Positions 1 to 7,840 of a stretch of DNA of 39,458 nt are shown here, one piece after another. The DNA lies in the NCBI GenBank assembly GCA_029060625.1, contig JAIDTO010000319.1:1-39458 (forward strand). Direction: 5' to 3'. Position 1 is the first letter of the stretch, and every line of letters starts with the position of its first letter. The stretch comes from Muribaculaceae bacterium (GTDB taxonomy: Bacteria; Bacteroidota; Bacteroidia; Bacteroidales; Muribaculaceae). Under the pieces are notes generated by a model, which saw only the letters and a program-made list of their open reading frames with translations, was not told the DNA's origin and did no database searches. The position numbers and the translations under genes were made by a program.

Positions 1-2534
1 ATCTGCTGCTTCTGAATGGGAGTCAGGCCGAGAATGGCTGAAATATCATCGTAGCGGTCCTTGAACTTCGACTGGTCGAGAAGTATCTTGACATCTGAGT
101 TATTGATGATCGCCTCCTTGACAATGGGTGAGTCAATCACATCATTCAATTCTTGCGTGACGACACCGGCAATTCCGTGAAACTTGCGGACGGTCTTATA
201 CAAAAATTTGATATACTCAGCCATCGTGGGGGATGCTATGGCTTTCCACGCCTCTTCGATAATCAGGGCCTTACGTCCTTTCTTAATTCGCATCTTCTGT
301 AAGAAGACATCCATAATTATCAGCACGACAATAGGGAAAAGAACCGGGTCATCCTTTATCTTATCAATCTCGAAGACGATGAAACGCTCGTCAAACAGGT
401 TTGCATCGAGGTCTGAATTGAGGGTCATCTCCAGCTCACCACCACGGTAGAACTGTTTGAGAATTGCCGCGAAGTCTCGTATGTCGAAATGTACCTTTTC
501 AAGAGAGGTTATCTGTGGGATTCGTTCAAGGGCAAATTCATAATAGCTGTTGAAAGACAACTCCGCGACTTTGAGGCGACGTTTCTGGTCCTCGATATGG
601 TCTATCTGCTTGTCAATCTTTATCAGCATGGAATTTTCGTGCAGCTCCTTCTTGTAGCGTTCCAGCATGACGGCAGCTTTCTCCTTCTCCGCCTCGGTCG
701 CTGCCGCGTCAGCAAGCATGGCCCGGAATGTCCGGCACTGTCGGAGTATCTTGTACCTGCGTTCCTCTGCCGGGATAATGAGCGCGTGGCTCTCTATTTT
801 CGGAGGCTCGCGGTTTATCTGTTCCTCTATGTCCTCCATGTCGTGCGCATACTGGTCGTAATCATCTTCCATCTTTGCGTCCACAAGTAATTTACGCCGT
901 AGTCCCTCACGTTCATCATCTGTGAATTTGTCGAATGGATGGAAATACGCCTCGTAGTATTCCACGATGGTCTGGTTCACGAGCATATCCTCAATCTTTG
1001 AGGGGGCTTCGTTACCTTTGAAGATCAGAAATATCAGGGATTTAAGGAAGTTCTTTTTTTCTCCGAAATTAAGGTCATATTCCTCTTTAGTCACCTTAAA
1101 GGGGTTCATCGAGATAGGCTTTTCCTTGGAGTATGAAATGTAAGTACCACCGAAATAGCCGCAGATACCCTCGTAGGAGTCGCCGGTATCGACCATAACA
1201 ACGTCAGTATTCTGTTCAAGCAACTGACGCACAACGCTGTTCATGTGGAACGATTTGCCACTTCCGGACGGACCGATGCAGAAGAAATTTGCGTTGTCGG
1301 TCATCTTCACCTTACCCTCTTTTCCAGTGATGTCAATGCACACCGGTAGACCCTGCCGGTCTGTATAGAATGTGGTGAGCGGAGTGTCCTCACACCCTTT
1401 CAGATGTTCCTTGAAGAATAAGCAAAGGGCGGCGTCTGACAACGTGAGGAAAAGATCGTAGTCGGGATTGATGCCGTAGGCGTTGCCGGGGAAGGAGTTT
1501 ACGAAAAGTTCAAGCTGGTTGTATGCGGTGCGCGACGGCATTATGCCACACTCATACAGCTTTGTCTCCAGAAAAGATGTGACAGGTGTCAACTTGTCGG
1601 GGGGACAGCTCACAATGATATTGAAGCTGGTGTTTACCAGAAGGGAGGAATCGACGGCAAGTATATTCAGGACTTCCTCGATGTCTGCCTTGGCTATCTT
1701 GTTCGATGGGTCGGGCATCGAGCCGTGGCGCTTTGCTTTCCCCTGAAGTTTGCGTAGGAGTTTCCGCTGTCCCGGAATCTGCACCACCTGATTGTAGACC
1801 ACACAATCGGCGTGGGGCACTTCGGCCAGGAATGAAAACAGGTCGGTCGCTATCGGATAGCCGTTGACACTCATTTCGGTGAACGGCTTTATTACGGAAG
1901 GGAGGTTTATCTCGTCAATATCTACGAGTGGATAAGAGCGGATTATCCTGTTTCCGGTACGCAGGTATTCATCGGAGGAGCGGAAGTTGCTCATCGAGAA
2001 GGGGCCGTGACGGAACTGAAACGCCATGAAGCGGTGTATGTACTCGTTCACCTCCGGTTTGGTAAGTTTCCGGTGCCTGATGTTTTTCTCTGTAAGGATA
2101 TCGTCTACCTTTGAGACCTTTGAATGGAAGTCGAGCCACTTCTTGGGGTCATACTGGACGAACTGGCCTCTCTGAGCCTCCTGTGTTATTATAAGGTAGG
2201 TGGTGATTTCGGTGAACTCCCTCCCGTCGAAATACCGGAAGTAGCTTTGAGTCAGGAACTCGGCTGATTCGGGAACTTCCCGGTGGTATTTCTGACGGCA
2301 GAAAATGTCCTGCTTCTGGAGTGCATACCCCTCGCCGAGTGTCTGGACTATATTGGCGAGCACGTCCTGAAATAGTAGATACTGCTCCGAGTCGGTGCAG
2401 AGACGTAGCACCGGGTTTGTCATCTCGAATATTACGGAGGGGGCGCCCTTGGCGTCGAACAGCACGACATTGCCGTCTGTCTCCTCCAGCTGTGCGAAGA
2501 TGCCGTCAAATATTTTCTTATGCGGTTTTGCCAT
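1..2534 (-). CDS. traG: TraG, VirB4-family conjugation ATPase (partial, C-terminus outside window)
   Basis: This is the ATPase that powers assembly of the type IV secretion channel of Bacteroidales conjugative elements, on the cytoplasmic face of the inner membrane. The ORF track misses it because the frame runs off the left edge. Reading back from the ATG at 2534 (MAKPHKKIFDG) gives 844 codons without a stop. Walker A is GPSGSGKS at about residue 421 and Walker B is ALIIEEAWK at about 755. Between them, at about residues 535-665, is a charged segment likely to form a coiled coil. The last visible residues (LGLTPIQKQQ) match the region after Walker B in the family, so perhaps 100-170 residues are missing. 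The start lies 3 bases after the traF stop, so translation is probably coupled. CTnDOT-type TraG is about 830 residues; this one should be longer, probably because of the central charged segment. Confidence 0.93.
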   Translation of the reverse strand, partial: MAKPHKKIFDGIFAQLEETDGNVVLFDAKGAPSVIFEMTNPVLRLCTDSEQYLLFQDVLANIVQTLGEGYALQKQDIFCRQKYHREVPESAEFLTQSYFRYFDGREFTEITTYLIITQEAQRGQFVQYDPKKWLDFHSKVSKVDDILTEKNIRHRKLTKPEVNEYIHRFMAFQFRHGPFSMSNFRSSDEYLRTGNRIIRSYPLVDIDEINLPSVIKPFTEMSVNGYPIATDLFSFLAEVPHADCVVYNQVVQIPGQRKLLRKLQGKAKRHGSMPDPSNKIAKADIEEVLNILAVDSSLLVNTSFNIIVSCPPDKLTPVTSFLETKLYECGIMPSRTAYNQLELFVNSFPGNAYGINPDYDLFLTLSDAALCLFFKEHLKGCEDTPLTTFYTDRQGLPVCIDITGKEGKVKMTDNANFFCIGPSGSGKSFHMNSVVRQLLEQNTDVVMVDTGDSYEGICGYFGGTYISYSKEKPISMNPFKVTKEEYDLNFGEKKNFLKSLIFLIFKGNEAPSKIEDMLVNQTIVEYYEAYFHPFDKFTDDEREGLRRKLLVDAKMEDDYDQYAHDMEDIEEQINREPPKIESHALIIPAEERRYKILRQCRTFRAMLADAAATEAEKEKAAVMLERYKKELHENSMLIKIDKQIDHIEDQKRRLKVAELSFNSYYEFALERIPQITSLEKVHFDIRDFAAILKQFYRGGELEMTLNSDLDANLFDERFIVFEIDKIKDDPVLFPIVVLIIMDVFLQKMRIKKGRKALIIEEAWKAIASPTMAEYIKFLYKTVRKFHGIAGVVTQELNDVIDSPIVKEAIINNSDVKILLDQSKFKDRYDDISAILGLTPIQKQQ

Positions 2535-2537
2535 GTG

Positions 2538-2825
2538 TCAGCGTTTGAACAGGTTGTGATAGATGTAGATTCCACGGTTGCGTTGCTTGTTGTGAAGTCC
2601 GCCGCGCTGCTTGACATATATTGTCACCAGACCGATGGCCGCCATTACAAGCATGGCGATAAACCCGGAGAGCTTCCCTAACGCGATGGAGAACACTATG
2701 AAGCCGACGAAGGACACTCCTATGGCCGCTGCCGCGAGTGTCAGGAAACGTCCCCTTATTCCCATGAACTCCAGAGGTTTCTGTAACCCTTTGAAAACCG
2801 GATAGCCGTCGTTGTATATCGCCAT
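2538..2825 (-). CDS. traF: TraF, DUF4133 conjugation membrane protein
   Basis: Small inner-membrane protein of 95 residues, VirB3-like in position, between TraE and the VirB4-type TraG. It opens with a short soluble segment (MAIYNDGYPVFKGLQKPLEFMGI) typical of DUF4133. Two adjacent hydrophobic helices follow at about residues 28-47 and 52-70, then a basic tail ending in YHNLFKR. The stop is 3 bases from the traG start and the start is 21 bases after the traE stop, so these three genes form one transcription unit. VirB3-like function is inferred from gene order and topology; family membership is recognised from the sequence pattern. Confidence 0.92.
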   Translation of the reverse strand: MAIYNDGYPVFKGLQKPLEFMGIRGRFLTLAAAAIGVSFVGFIVFSIALGKLSGFIAMLVMAAIGLVTIYVKQRGGLHNKQRNRGIYIYHNLFKR

Positions 2826-2846
2826 GACTGTACTGGTTTTGCTGCG

Positions 2847-3203
2847 TCAGTTGAAGAATAGCGGTAGAGCCTCGGACAGAGCGATGAAGGCGATACAGCC
2901 ACCGATGGTGAGCATGATGGTCTTCTTGACATCCTGATCACCGTTCTGCATCTTGAAGTAGACGTTAAATGCTCCTACCAAGACAATTACGGCGGCGATG
3001 GCCTTCATGAGATTGGAAACGGGGGTCTGATATGAGCTGACCTCCTGGGTGGCTTTTGTGAAACCTGCGGCGCCTTTGCTGGCGGCCATTGCGTCGCCGG
3101 CGGCGACTGTGATTGCGGCTGCCGCGAGGAGTCCCTTGCGGACGGGTGCCGAGTTGCGTAGGCGTGCGACTGCACGCAGACATTTTGTTTTAATCTTCTG
3201 CAT
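2847..3203 (-). CDS. traE: TraE, DUF4134 conjugation protein (pilin-like)
   Basis: Small membrane protein of 118 residues, VirB2/pilin-like in layout. A basic N-terminus (MQKIKTKC) is followed by a signal-like hydrophobic stretch ending in AAGDAMAASKG, then two further hydrophobic helices at about residues 60-82 and 93-115. The ORF track begins 29 codons upstream at 3290. I prefer ATG 3203 because the upstream extension overlaps a tandem-repeat block and has no membrane-protein character, while MQKIKTKC gives a normal n-region for a signal sequence. The pattern VSSYQTPVSNLMKAIAAV is typical of the TraE family. Processing at AMA/AS would give a pilin-sized product (inference). The gene sits 143 bases after the traD-like gene, a gap large enough for extra regulation. 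Confidence 0.9.
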   Translation of the reverse strand: MQKIKTKCLRAVARLRNSAPVRKGLLAAAAITVAAGDAMAASKGAAGFTKATQEVSSYQTPVSNLMKAIAAVIVLVGAFNVYFKMQNGDQDVKKTIMLTIGGCIAFIALSEALPLFFN

Positions 3204-3241
3204 ATGCGTTTGATCTTTTGTTGGAATTGAAAAAATCGGGC

Positions 3242-3307
3242 TGTAAAGGCAATGCAGGGCGTTAAAGGCAACTTCGGGCGATAAAGTCAAACGTCGTTCA
3301 GTAAAGG
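3242..3307. repeat. 19-bp tandem repeats upstream of traE
   Basis: Three 19-bp units (3242-3260, 3261-3279, 3280-3298) and a partial fourth share the core TAAAGGCAA and a GC-rich end such as GCAGGGC or CTTCGGGC. The third unit is more divergent (TAAAGTCAA). They fill the non-coding gap between the traD-like gene and traE. The 19-bp period is not a multiple of three, so coding use is unlikely. Iteron-like protein binding or attenuation of the downstream tra genes are possible roles (inference). Confidence 0.6.
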
Positions 3308-3346
3308 AATTTATTAGTAATGAATGTTTCTGTTCTACAAATTATG

Positions 3347-3712
3347 TCAGGCGGCTTTCTCACATTTTGCTACGATGGCTCCGAGACCTTCAAGCTCAGC
3401 GTCTTCGGTGTTGGGAAGGTTCTGTACCTGTGCCACAAGTTTCTCCACGGGAAGCCCGTTTGTCATGAGCGGACGCCTGACCTTGGGGGTTTCAGCCGTC
3501 TTGGGTACGTTGGGCTTTGGGGCCTTCATGTCACGTGTTATCTCGGTTGTCCTGAAACCGGCGGCCTCTTCCGTGATGTCGATTTCTGTCTCCTCGTTCT
3601 CCTTGGCGTTTTCAGCCGATGCAGGTTTTATCAGTAAATCCATCGCGATCGCCACGGCATAATATATAAGGAGCAGGACTACAAGGACGAGGAATATATC
3701 TCCGAATACCAT
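3347..3712 (-). CDS. traD: TraD-like conjugation protein
   Basis: A 121-residue protein with one N-terminal membrane helix (about residues 5-27, DIFLVLVVLLLIYYAVAIAMD). An acidic, disordered-looking region follows (ENAKENEETEIDITEEAAG), then a proline/lysine-rich stretch and a C-terminal amphipathic part with a late Cys (AKCEKAA). The layout, a single anchor and a cytoplasmic or periplasmic tail, fits the poorly characterised TraD of CTnDOT-type elements, and so does the position between traC-like and traE. I assign the name mainly on gene order. The gene starts 4 bases after the previous stop. This is not the VirD4-type coupling protein that is called TraD in F-like plasmids. Confidence 0.6.
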   Translation of the reverse strand: MVFGDIFLVLVVLLLIYYAVAIAMDLLIKPASAENAKENEETEIDITEEAAGFRTTEITRDMKAPKPNVPKTAETPKVRRPLMTNGLPVEKLVAQVQNLPNTEDAELEGLGAIVAKCEKAA

Positions 3713-3716
3713 ATTG

Positions 3717-4316
3717 TCATATTACTTGTGTTATAAACTCCGGCTCCGTTTCTATGTATGGCCGGAAGTCAAGGCCGAGCCTTATGCCGTTTGACTCCCT
3801 CACCGGGCTTCGCTTCAGTTCCGCTGTGTAGAATATCACGTTGCTTCCCTGAACCACCGTGTAACCGGCTTTCTTCAGGCGATGCTTCAGATTGATGCGG
3901 TGGACGTTGCTCACCACTTTCATATTCGATATGGGCGGCAGTCCGAAGCGGATGCGGCGTCTCTCCCGTTGTATAAGCTCAGTCCTGCGGCGTGAGATCA
4001 GCCGGGAGGCATCCTCTCGGTTGCGCTCCAGCCCCAGTTCCGCCACTATCCTCTGCACGGTGCGTTTGGATACGTTGGCAAGACGGGCGAGTTCGGGATA
4101 TGATTTCTCCTCGTAGTTCTCGATGATGATGCGGACTGCATCGGAACGGTTCTGAAGAGTGTTCTTTTCAAGCCCCAGTTCCCTCGCCTTTACCGCAACA
4201 CAGCGTCGGCATATTCCGAGGGATTCCGCTATGGAGGCATTGCTCTCATCGGGGAAGCGTTCTTTGAGGAAACAGATCATTTCCTCCGTCCAGTGAATCT
4301 TGCTCATAATTATCAT
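3717..4316 (-). CDS. TraC-position protein with two HTH-like segments
   Basis: A 199-residue basic protein. Residues 5-45 (WTEEMICFLKERFPDESNASIAESLG...) resemble a Myb/SANT or homeodomain-like DNA-binding helix bundle. Residues 65-100 (YEEKSYPELARLANVSKRTVQRIVAELG) form a second helix-turn-helix. A basic middle (RRRTELIQRERRRIRFGLPP) and a C-terminal region with beta character follow. It sits third in the ParA-led operon, where CTnDOT-type elements carry traC. Whether it belongs to the same family (DUF4122 or similar) could not be confirmed by reading. ATG 4316 gives a 4-base ATGA overlap with the preceding gene; MSKIHW at 4307 is an alternative. A DNA-binding role, either regulatory or in partition and relaxosome assembly, is inferred. 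Confidence 0.6.
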   Translation of the reverse strand: MIIMSKIHWTEEMICFLKERFPDESNASIAESLGICRRCVAVKARELGLEKNTLQNRSDAVRIIIENYEEKSYPELARLANVSKRTVQRIVAELGLERNREDASRLISRRRTELIQRERRRIRFGLPPISNMKVVSNVHRINLKHRLKKAGYTVVQGSNVIFYTAELKRSPVRESNGIRLGLDFRPYIETEPEFITQVI

Positions 4317-4693
4317 GTTTGTGGTGTGTCAAGCAGGGACCGGTTGCATTTCCTGTATTGCCGGAGCCTCGGTAGATAGCGGTTGATGAATGTGCGGACA
4401 ATCGCGTTCACTATGTCGGAACGGCACTTGCGGTCGAAGTCGCAGTCGTCGAGCGAGTCGGCAAGGTCGCGGTCGAGCTTGCATATCATCCTGTCGTCCT
4501 TTCTTTCCCGGAAAGCATAAAGGGCGAGGTTCTTCTGGAACTGCACCCAGTCGTCATCATCTGCCGACGAGGCATTGCCGGGTGTGTCTATCGGAGCCTG
4601 GTCCCCTGTCTCCGGCGGAATGTCGGGCGGAGCGAGATTGCTCAGTCCGCCGAGAAGCCCGTTGATGTCGGGGTACTTTGATTCTGTTTTCAT
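4313..4693 (-). CDS. TraB-like small protein (DUF3408-like partner of ParA)
   Basis: A 126-residue acidic-to-basic protein. The N-terminal 55 residues are low-complexity and Pro/Asp-rich (PPDIPPETGDQAP). The C-terminal 70 residues look helical, with a ribbon-helix-helix-like pattern (LDRDLADSLDDCDF ... SDIVNAIVRTFINRYLPRLRQY). This resembles the DUF3408-type proteins that follow ParA in Bacteroidales elements, where a disordered tail precedes a DNA-binding dimer domain. A ParB-like adaptor role for the adjacent ParA is an inference. Both ends overlap neighbours by 4 bases (ATGA), indicating tight translational coupling with traA and the next gene. The exact Pfam family is uncertain. Confidence 0.6.
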   Translation of the reverse strand: MKTESKYPDINGLLGGLSNLAPPDIPPETGDQAPIDTPGNASSADDDDWVQFQKNLALYAFRERKDDRMICKLDRDLADSLDDCDFDRKCRSDIVNAIVRTFINRYLPRLRQYRKCNRSLLDTPQT

Positions 4694-5385
4694 CGTTCTG
4701 GTTTTTTGGTTGCAACTAATTCTTCATATATCGCATCAAAAGCAGGGGTGACAAGAAGCATCTGCTCGTCCATCTCGGACATGGTGCTGAACCGTTCCAT
4801 CTTCTTGCGTCTTGTCACATAGGGCGTGACGGTGACTAACTTTGAAAATTGCAGTTCGGCTTCCTCCCACCTCTCTTTTTCCTCGGCTGTCCCGGCGCCG
4901 ATTACATGAAAGTTGGGAATCAGGAAATGGCGTGCTGTCATTTCGGGACCCATCTTTTTGCGCAGGGTCACTATCAATGCTACGGTTTCCGCTGTGGGAG
5001 GTATGTTCAGGTCATCGTAGTGAAAAGGAGTGATCACATAGTCCGAGTTCACAAACAGGGCGACAAGTCCCTGGTCGGTGAGACTGCCTACCGAGTCGAA
5101 CAGCACAAAGTCAAAATGCGTGCTGCCACGTATATTCTCTATAAGGGAAAGGAGTGCGGGCTCGCTGCTCAGTCTGAACGAATATACGGCATACGGTACC
5201 GGACACCCGGCATATACCTCCATGTCGGAGGCCCGTTTCTTTGCGATGGACTGCTGTGGGTCAGTGTCGAATATCGCCACGCTATGCCCCTTGCCGGTGA
5301 GATAGGTGGCGAACATGGCGCAGAGGGTGGATTTGCCTACGCCTCCTTTCTGATTGGCGAATGTTATTATCCCGGTATCGTTCAT
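4690..5385 (-). CDS. traA: TraA, ParA/MinD-type ATPase
   Basis: ParA-family P-loop ATPase of 231 residues, the usual first gene of CTnDOT-type tra operons. The deviant Walker A is KGGVGKST at about residues 13-20, with both lysines of the ParA/MinD signature. Walker A' follows at AIFDTDPQQS and the switch/Walker B region at FDFVLFDSVGS. The late segment YVITPFHYDDLNIPPTAE is typical of the family. It would form ATP-dependent dimers on DNA and position or stabilise the element or its transfer complex (inference). The start at 5385 is supported by the conserved N-terminus GIITFANQKGG. The upstream 110 bases carry a TAATTTTG box and two 13-bp palindromes, consistent with autoregulation. Confidence 0.93.
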   Translation of the reverse strand: MNDTGIITFANQKGGVGKSTLCAMFATYLTGKGHSVAIFDTDPQQSIAKKRASDMEVYAGCPVPYAVYSFRLSSEPALLSLIENIRGSTHFDFVLFDSVGSLTDQGLVALFVNSDYVITPFHYDDLNIPPTAETVALIVTLRKKMGPEMTARHFLIPNFHVIGAGTAEEKERWEEAELQFSKLVTVTPYVTRRKKMERFSTMSEMDEQMLLVTPAFDAIYEELVATKKPER

Positions 5386-5410
5386 CTTTCCTTTTAGTTT
5401 TTTCCGATGG

Positions 5411-5472
5411 CAAAATTATCACCGGGTGATTGCTAAATTTGAAATTCCGAACATTTTTCATTATCTGATAAT
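5411..5472 (-). promoter_or_regulatory. tra operon promoter region with two 13-bp palindromes
   Basis: On the minus strand a -7-type box TAATTTTG (plus-strand CAAAATTA, 5411-5418) lies 26 bases before the traA start. No good TTG is seen 19-21 bases upstream. Touching the box is a perfect 13-bp palindrome, ATCACC-G-GGTGAT (5418-5430). A second, ATTATC-T-GATAAT (5460-5472), has its centre 42 bp further upstream. They look like operators, perhaps for ParA or the adjacent small DNA-binding proteins (inference). Confidence 0.5.
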
Positions 5473-5554
5473 CAAACTTTCACATAATTTCTTAATGATA
5501 TGGTCTGAAACCACGGTTACATGCACACCGTGTCACCGGATACATATTGCAGGT

Positions 5555-7114
5555 CTATCTTTTGAGATTGCTTTCATCGTCTATGCGGTCGTAGTCTCCT
5601 TTATATCCAACCTCCCATTCCCGGTTCTCGCCACGTCCGGCTCCGGCATCTCTCAATGACCGTATAGACTTAGGTTTAATTGCAGATGTCCTGTCATTCT
5701 TACGGTTGTACCTGCTCCTGTCATATATGAGTCGTGACGTGTCGAATCCCTCGGCGTTCAGGTTTATCATCACATGGCTTCGGAAGTCAACGGCATACAG
5801 GCTGCCGTCGATGTCGGTTATCCTGAAGCCTGCGTTCCTGAACGTCTGCCTCGGAATATAGCCTTTGCCGGGATTTGAGCTGAAGATGTCCTGAAGGTCT
5901 GAGAGTCTGTTGTGGTATGTGTTCGTCCTTGCAGGCGACAGGCTCACGAGGCCGGGTGTTGGTATCTTTCCGATACGGCACAGGAAATCCCTTTCAGCCA
6001 CAGTGGTCGGATGGAAGGATTCAACCCATGAAATACGGTTGTTGCGCTTCAATGTCTCCCACATATGTGATTTAAGTGGTCTGGAGTCTCCGGCACGGTG
6101 TATCTCGCCGGCTTTGACGTAAGCCTTGAACTGACGCGACAGTATGGCGTTGAGCTGCCCGATGTTCATTTTCGGATCTGATGTCAGCAGGGAGTCTATG
6201 AGTGCGTCGATACGTGAAAACCGTTCATCGGGCGTGGCGAAGTCAAGTAGCTCCTTTATCGGAAGGATCTTCCCTCCGTTCATCACCGATTTGGTGTTGT
6301 GGTCGATTATCATGTAGCCATACGGTGAGTCACTGCGTCCGAAGAAAACGAGGTTTATACCGAATTTGCGCTTCATGATGGCGGCAAGTTCGCCACGGTC
6401 TGCCGAAGTGTCCCTGTATTTTTTCAGGATAGCCCTGAGCTGACGGCGCCGTTGCTTGTCAAAGGTACGTTCCTGATATTTTCCGGCAATCTCGGCCAGA
6501 GGCACTTTCTTCAGCACGGTGCCCCCTTTCTTAATCGACACGGTTCCGTCTTTCTCGTAGCACTCGTAACCCATCGAGTTCATCAGTGCCTTGAACTGCG
6601 TAAGGGAGGTGAACTTGTAGGAACATGCTTCCTTGAAGTCGAGTTCCGTCTGTTTGCTGCGGTTGTTTCCAAGTAGCCGGTCTATGACCTGCTGTGAGCG
6701 TACCCTCTCGTGGTTGTGGTCTATCTTCCTCCCGTCAGGTGCCACTCTCGACGTCACTATATGTATATGTGTGTTGGCAGTGTCGGTGTGCGCATATATA
6801 AGCATGGGCTGTCCCGGCTCTCCGTAACCCATCTCCCTCATATATTCATGCGCGAAGTCGAGCAGTTCCTCTTCCGTCTTCTCATGCCCCCTGCATGATA
6901 TGGCGACATGAAACTGAGCTTTCTTTATTCTCTTGTTCCTCATGGAGTATTTCTGAAGATACTCCGTGAGGTCGGCGGCGGTCGGTCGGGAAATCTTTTC
7001 CACCGGCCCGAAATTCTTTATCTCCAGAAGGTGCGCCACTCCTTTTGATACCTTATGCTCGTTGTATCCTACAGCGTGGAATGACGTGCTCGATGGAAGT
7101 ATTGTCGCTATCAT
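5555..7114 (-). CDS. mobB: MobB relaxase (MOBP-type mobilisation nuclease)
   Basis: A 519-residue relaxase that would nick oriT, stay covalently bound to the 5' end and pilot the strand into the recipient. The likely nucleophile is Tyr17 in VGYNEHKVSKG. The metal-binding motif HTDTANTHIHIVTSRV at residues 109-124 fits HxD(x)4HxH. The relaxase fold occupies about the first 220 residues, and the remainder is basic and variable. The start MIATILPSSTSF agrees with the family. It lies downstream of mobA in the same orientation but with a 200-base spacer, and upstream of traA with a 170-base spacer. No VirD4-type coupling protein gene (mobC) is found between mobB and traA, where some related elements carry it. 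Confidence 0.92.
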   Translation of the reverse strand: MIATILPSSTSFHAVGYNEHKVSKGVAHLLEIKNFGPVEKISRPTAADLTEYLQKYSMRNKRIKKAQFHVAISCRGHEKTEEELLDFAHEYMREMGYGEPGQPMLIYAHTDTANTHIHIVTSRVAPDGRKIDHNHERVRSQQVIDRLLGNNRSKQTELDFKEACSYKFTSLTQFKALMNSMGYECYEKDGTVSIKKGGTVLKKVPLAEIAGKYQERTFDKQRRRQLRAILKKYRDTSADRGELAAIMKRKFGINLVFFGRSDSPYGYMIIDHNTKSVMNGGKILPIKELLDFATPDERFSRIDALIDSLLTSDPKMNIGQLNAILSRQFKAYVKAGEIHRAGDSRPLKSHMWETLKRNNRISWVESFHPTTVAERDFLCRIGKIPTPGLVSLSPARTNTYHNRLSDLQDIFSSNPGKGYIPRQTFRNAGFRITDIDGSLYAVDFRSHVMINLNAEGFDTSRLIYDRSRYNRKNDRTSAIKPKSIRSLRDAGAGRGENREWEVGYKGDYDRIDDESNLKR

Positions 7115-7315
7115 CGGATTATCGTATTATCGTATGGTCTTATTGTCTGATGCTGATATATTCATTGTATCGGATATTGATTATCGCGGACACATTGATA
7201 AATCATGTAAGTAGAAATGCTATTATTCTTTAGTAGGGTAAGCAGTCATCTTACTATCTTCACACCTTATTATAATTATATGGTTATGTGATGATATGCT
7301 TATATGATTGTATGA
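7115..7315. other. mobA-mobB spacer of degenerate AT-rich repeats
   Basis: This 200-base spacer has no credible ORF. It is made of short degenerate motifs such as TATCGTATTATCGTATGG and TATATGATTGTATGACTATATGG, with a loose 10-12 base rhythm. Similar motifs (GGATTATCGGAT, CTTCGTATGATACTGCG) appear upstream of mobA at 8070-8440. This may be DNA-bending sequence around the transfer origin or simply slippage-derived repeats; no function can be assigned. Confidence 0.4.
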
Positions 7316-7714
7316 CTATATGGTACGAATACCGTCCCTTATTATCTTGTCGAGAGCATCCCTTTGTATGGTCTGCATATTACCCAATACTCTCTTTATC
7401 TCATTTATTGATGGAAGCACCACATCATTATAATATCTCCCGGTGAGCAGTCCTGCCACTGCCAGCTCATTCGCTCGTTTCATCGCCTGATTGAGATTGC
7501 CCCCGGCCCATGCAAGTTCGTCACTCAGTTTTCGGCTCAGTTCTGCCATATTCTCCACTGCTTCCATCTTTCCCTTGGCGTCGGTACCGGAAAACTCCCT
7601 AAGCGCGGATCTGATGTAGCAGCTAACGCTACCGAAGTCCGCCGCCTTTGTGCGCAGTGCCGCCAGTTCTTCATCGGTCAGCAGGATTTCTATTCTGTTG
7701 GTTCTTCGTTGCAT
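7316..7714 (-). CDS. mobA: MobA, relaxosome accessory protein (MobC-like, ribbon-helix-helix)
   Basis: A 132-residue DNA-binding accessory protein of the relaxosome. The N-terminus RRTNRIEILLTDEELAALRTKAADFG is the beta-strand plus helix of a ribbon-helix-helix domain, followed by VSCYIRSALREF. The C-terminal half contains AWAGGNLNQAMKRANELA, the signature of the MobC/BmgB-type accessory family (GxNLNQ). It would bind oriT and open it for MobB. The gene starts 29 bases from the oriT-like conserved segment at 7743, the expected place for a self-regulating oriT binder. The start at 7714 is the only ATG that keeps the RHH strand intact. Confidence 0.88.
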   Translation of the reverse strand: MQRRTNRIEILLTDEELAALRTKAADFGSVSCYIRSALREFSGTDAKGKMEAVENMAELSRKLSDELAWAGGNLNQAMKRANELAVAGLLTGRYYNDVVLPSINEIKRVLGNMQTIQRDALDKIIRDGIRTI

Positions 7715-7742
7715 ACGATACGGTGGTTATCAGTGATTTCAA

Positions 7743-7840
7743 ATCGGCGAGTTCCGAGCTGATTTGCCCCGGCTGTCAAGACGGCAAGTTACTTTTCCAT
7801 CGGCAAAACGCAGTTTTATCCGGGGAAAAGTACAACTTGC
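7743..7840. other. Candidate oriT: long stem-loop upstream of mobA
   Basis: Directly upstream of mobA is an imperfect inverted repeat. Left arm GCAAGTTACTTTTCC (7784-7798) pairs with GGAAAAGTACAACTTGC (7824-7840), 15 pairs with a 2-base bulge. The 25-base loop itself contains a small hairpin (AAAAC-GCA-GTTTT). The block 7743-7832 recurs at 18462-18551 with two mismatches in 90 bases. Position next to mobA/mobB and strong conservation make it the best oriT candidate in the window; the nick site cannot be determined from sequence alone. Confidence 0.5.

Noticed and set aside
489-890. 133-codon plus-strand ORF
   Set aside because: Antisense shadow of the partial traG gene, which the track does not list because it runs off the window.
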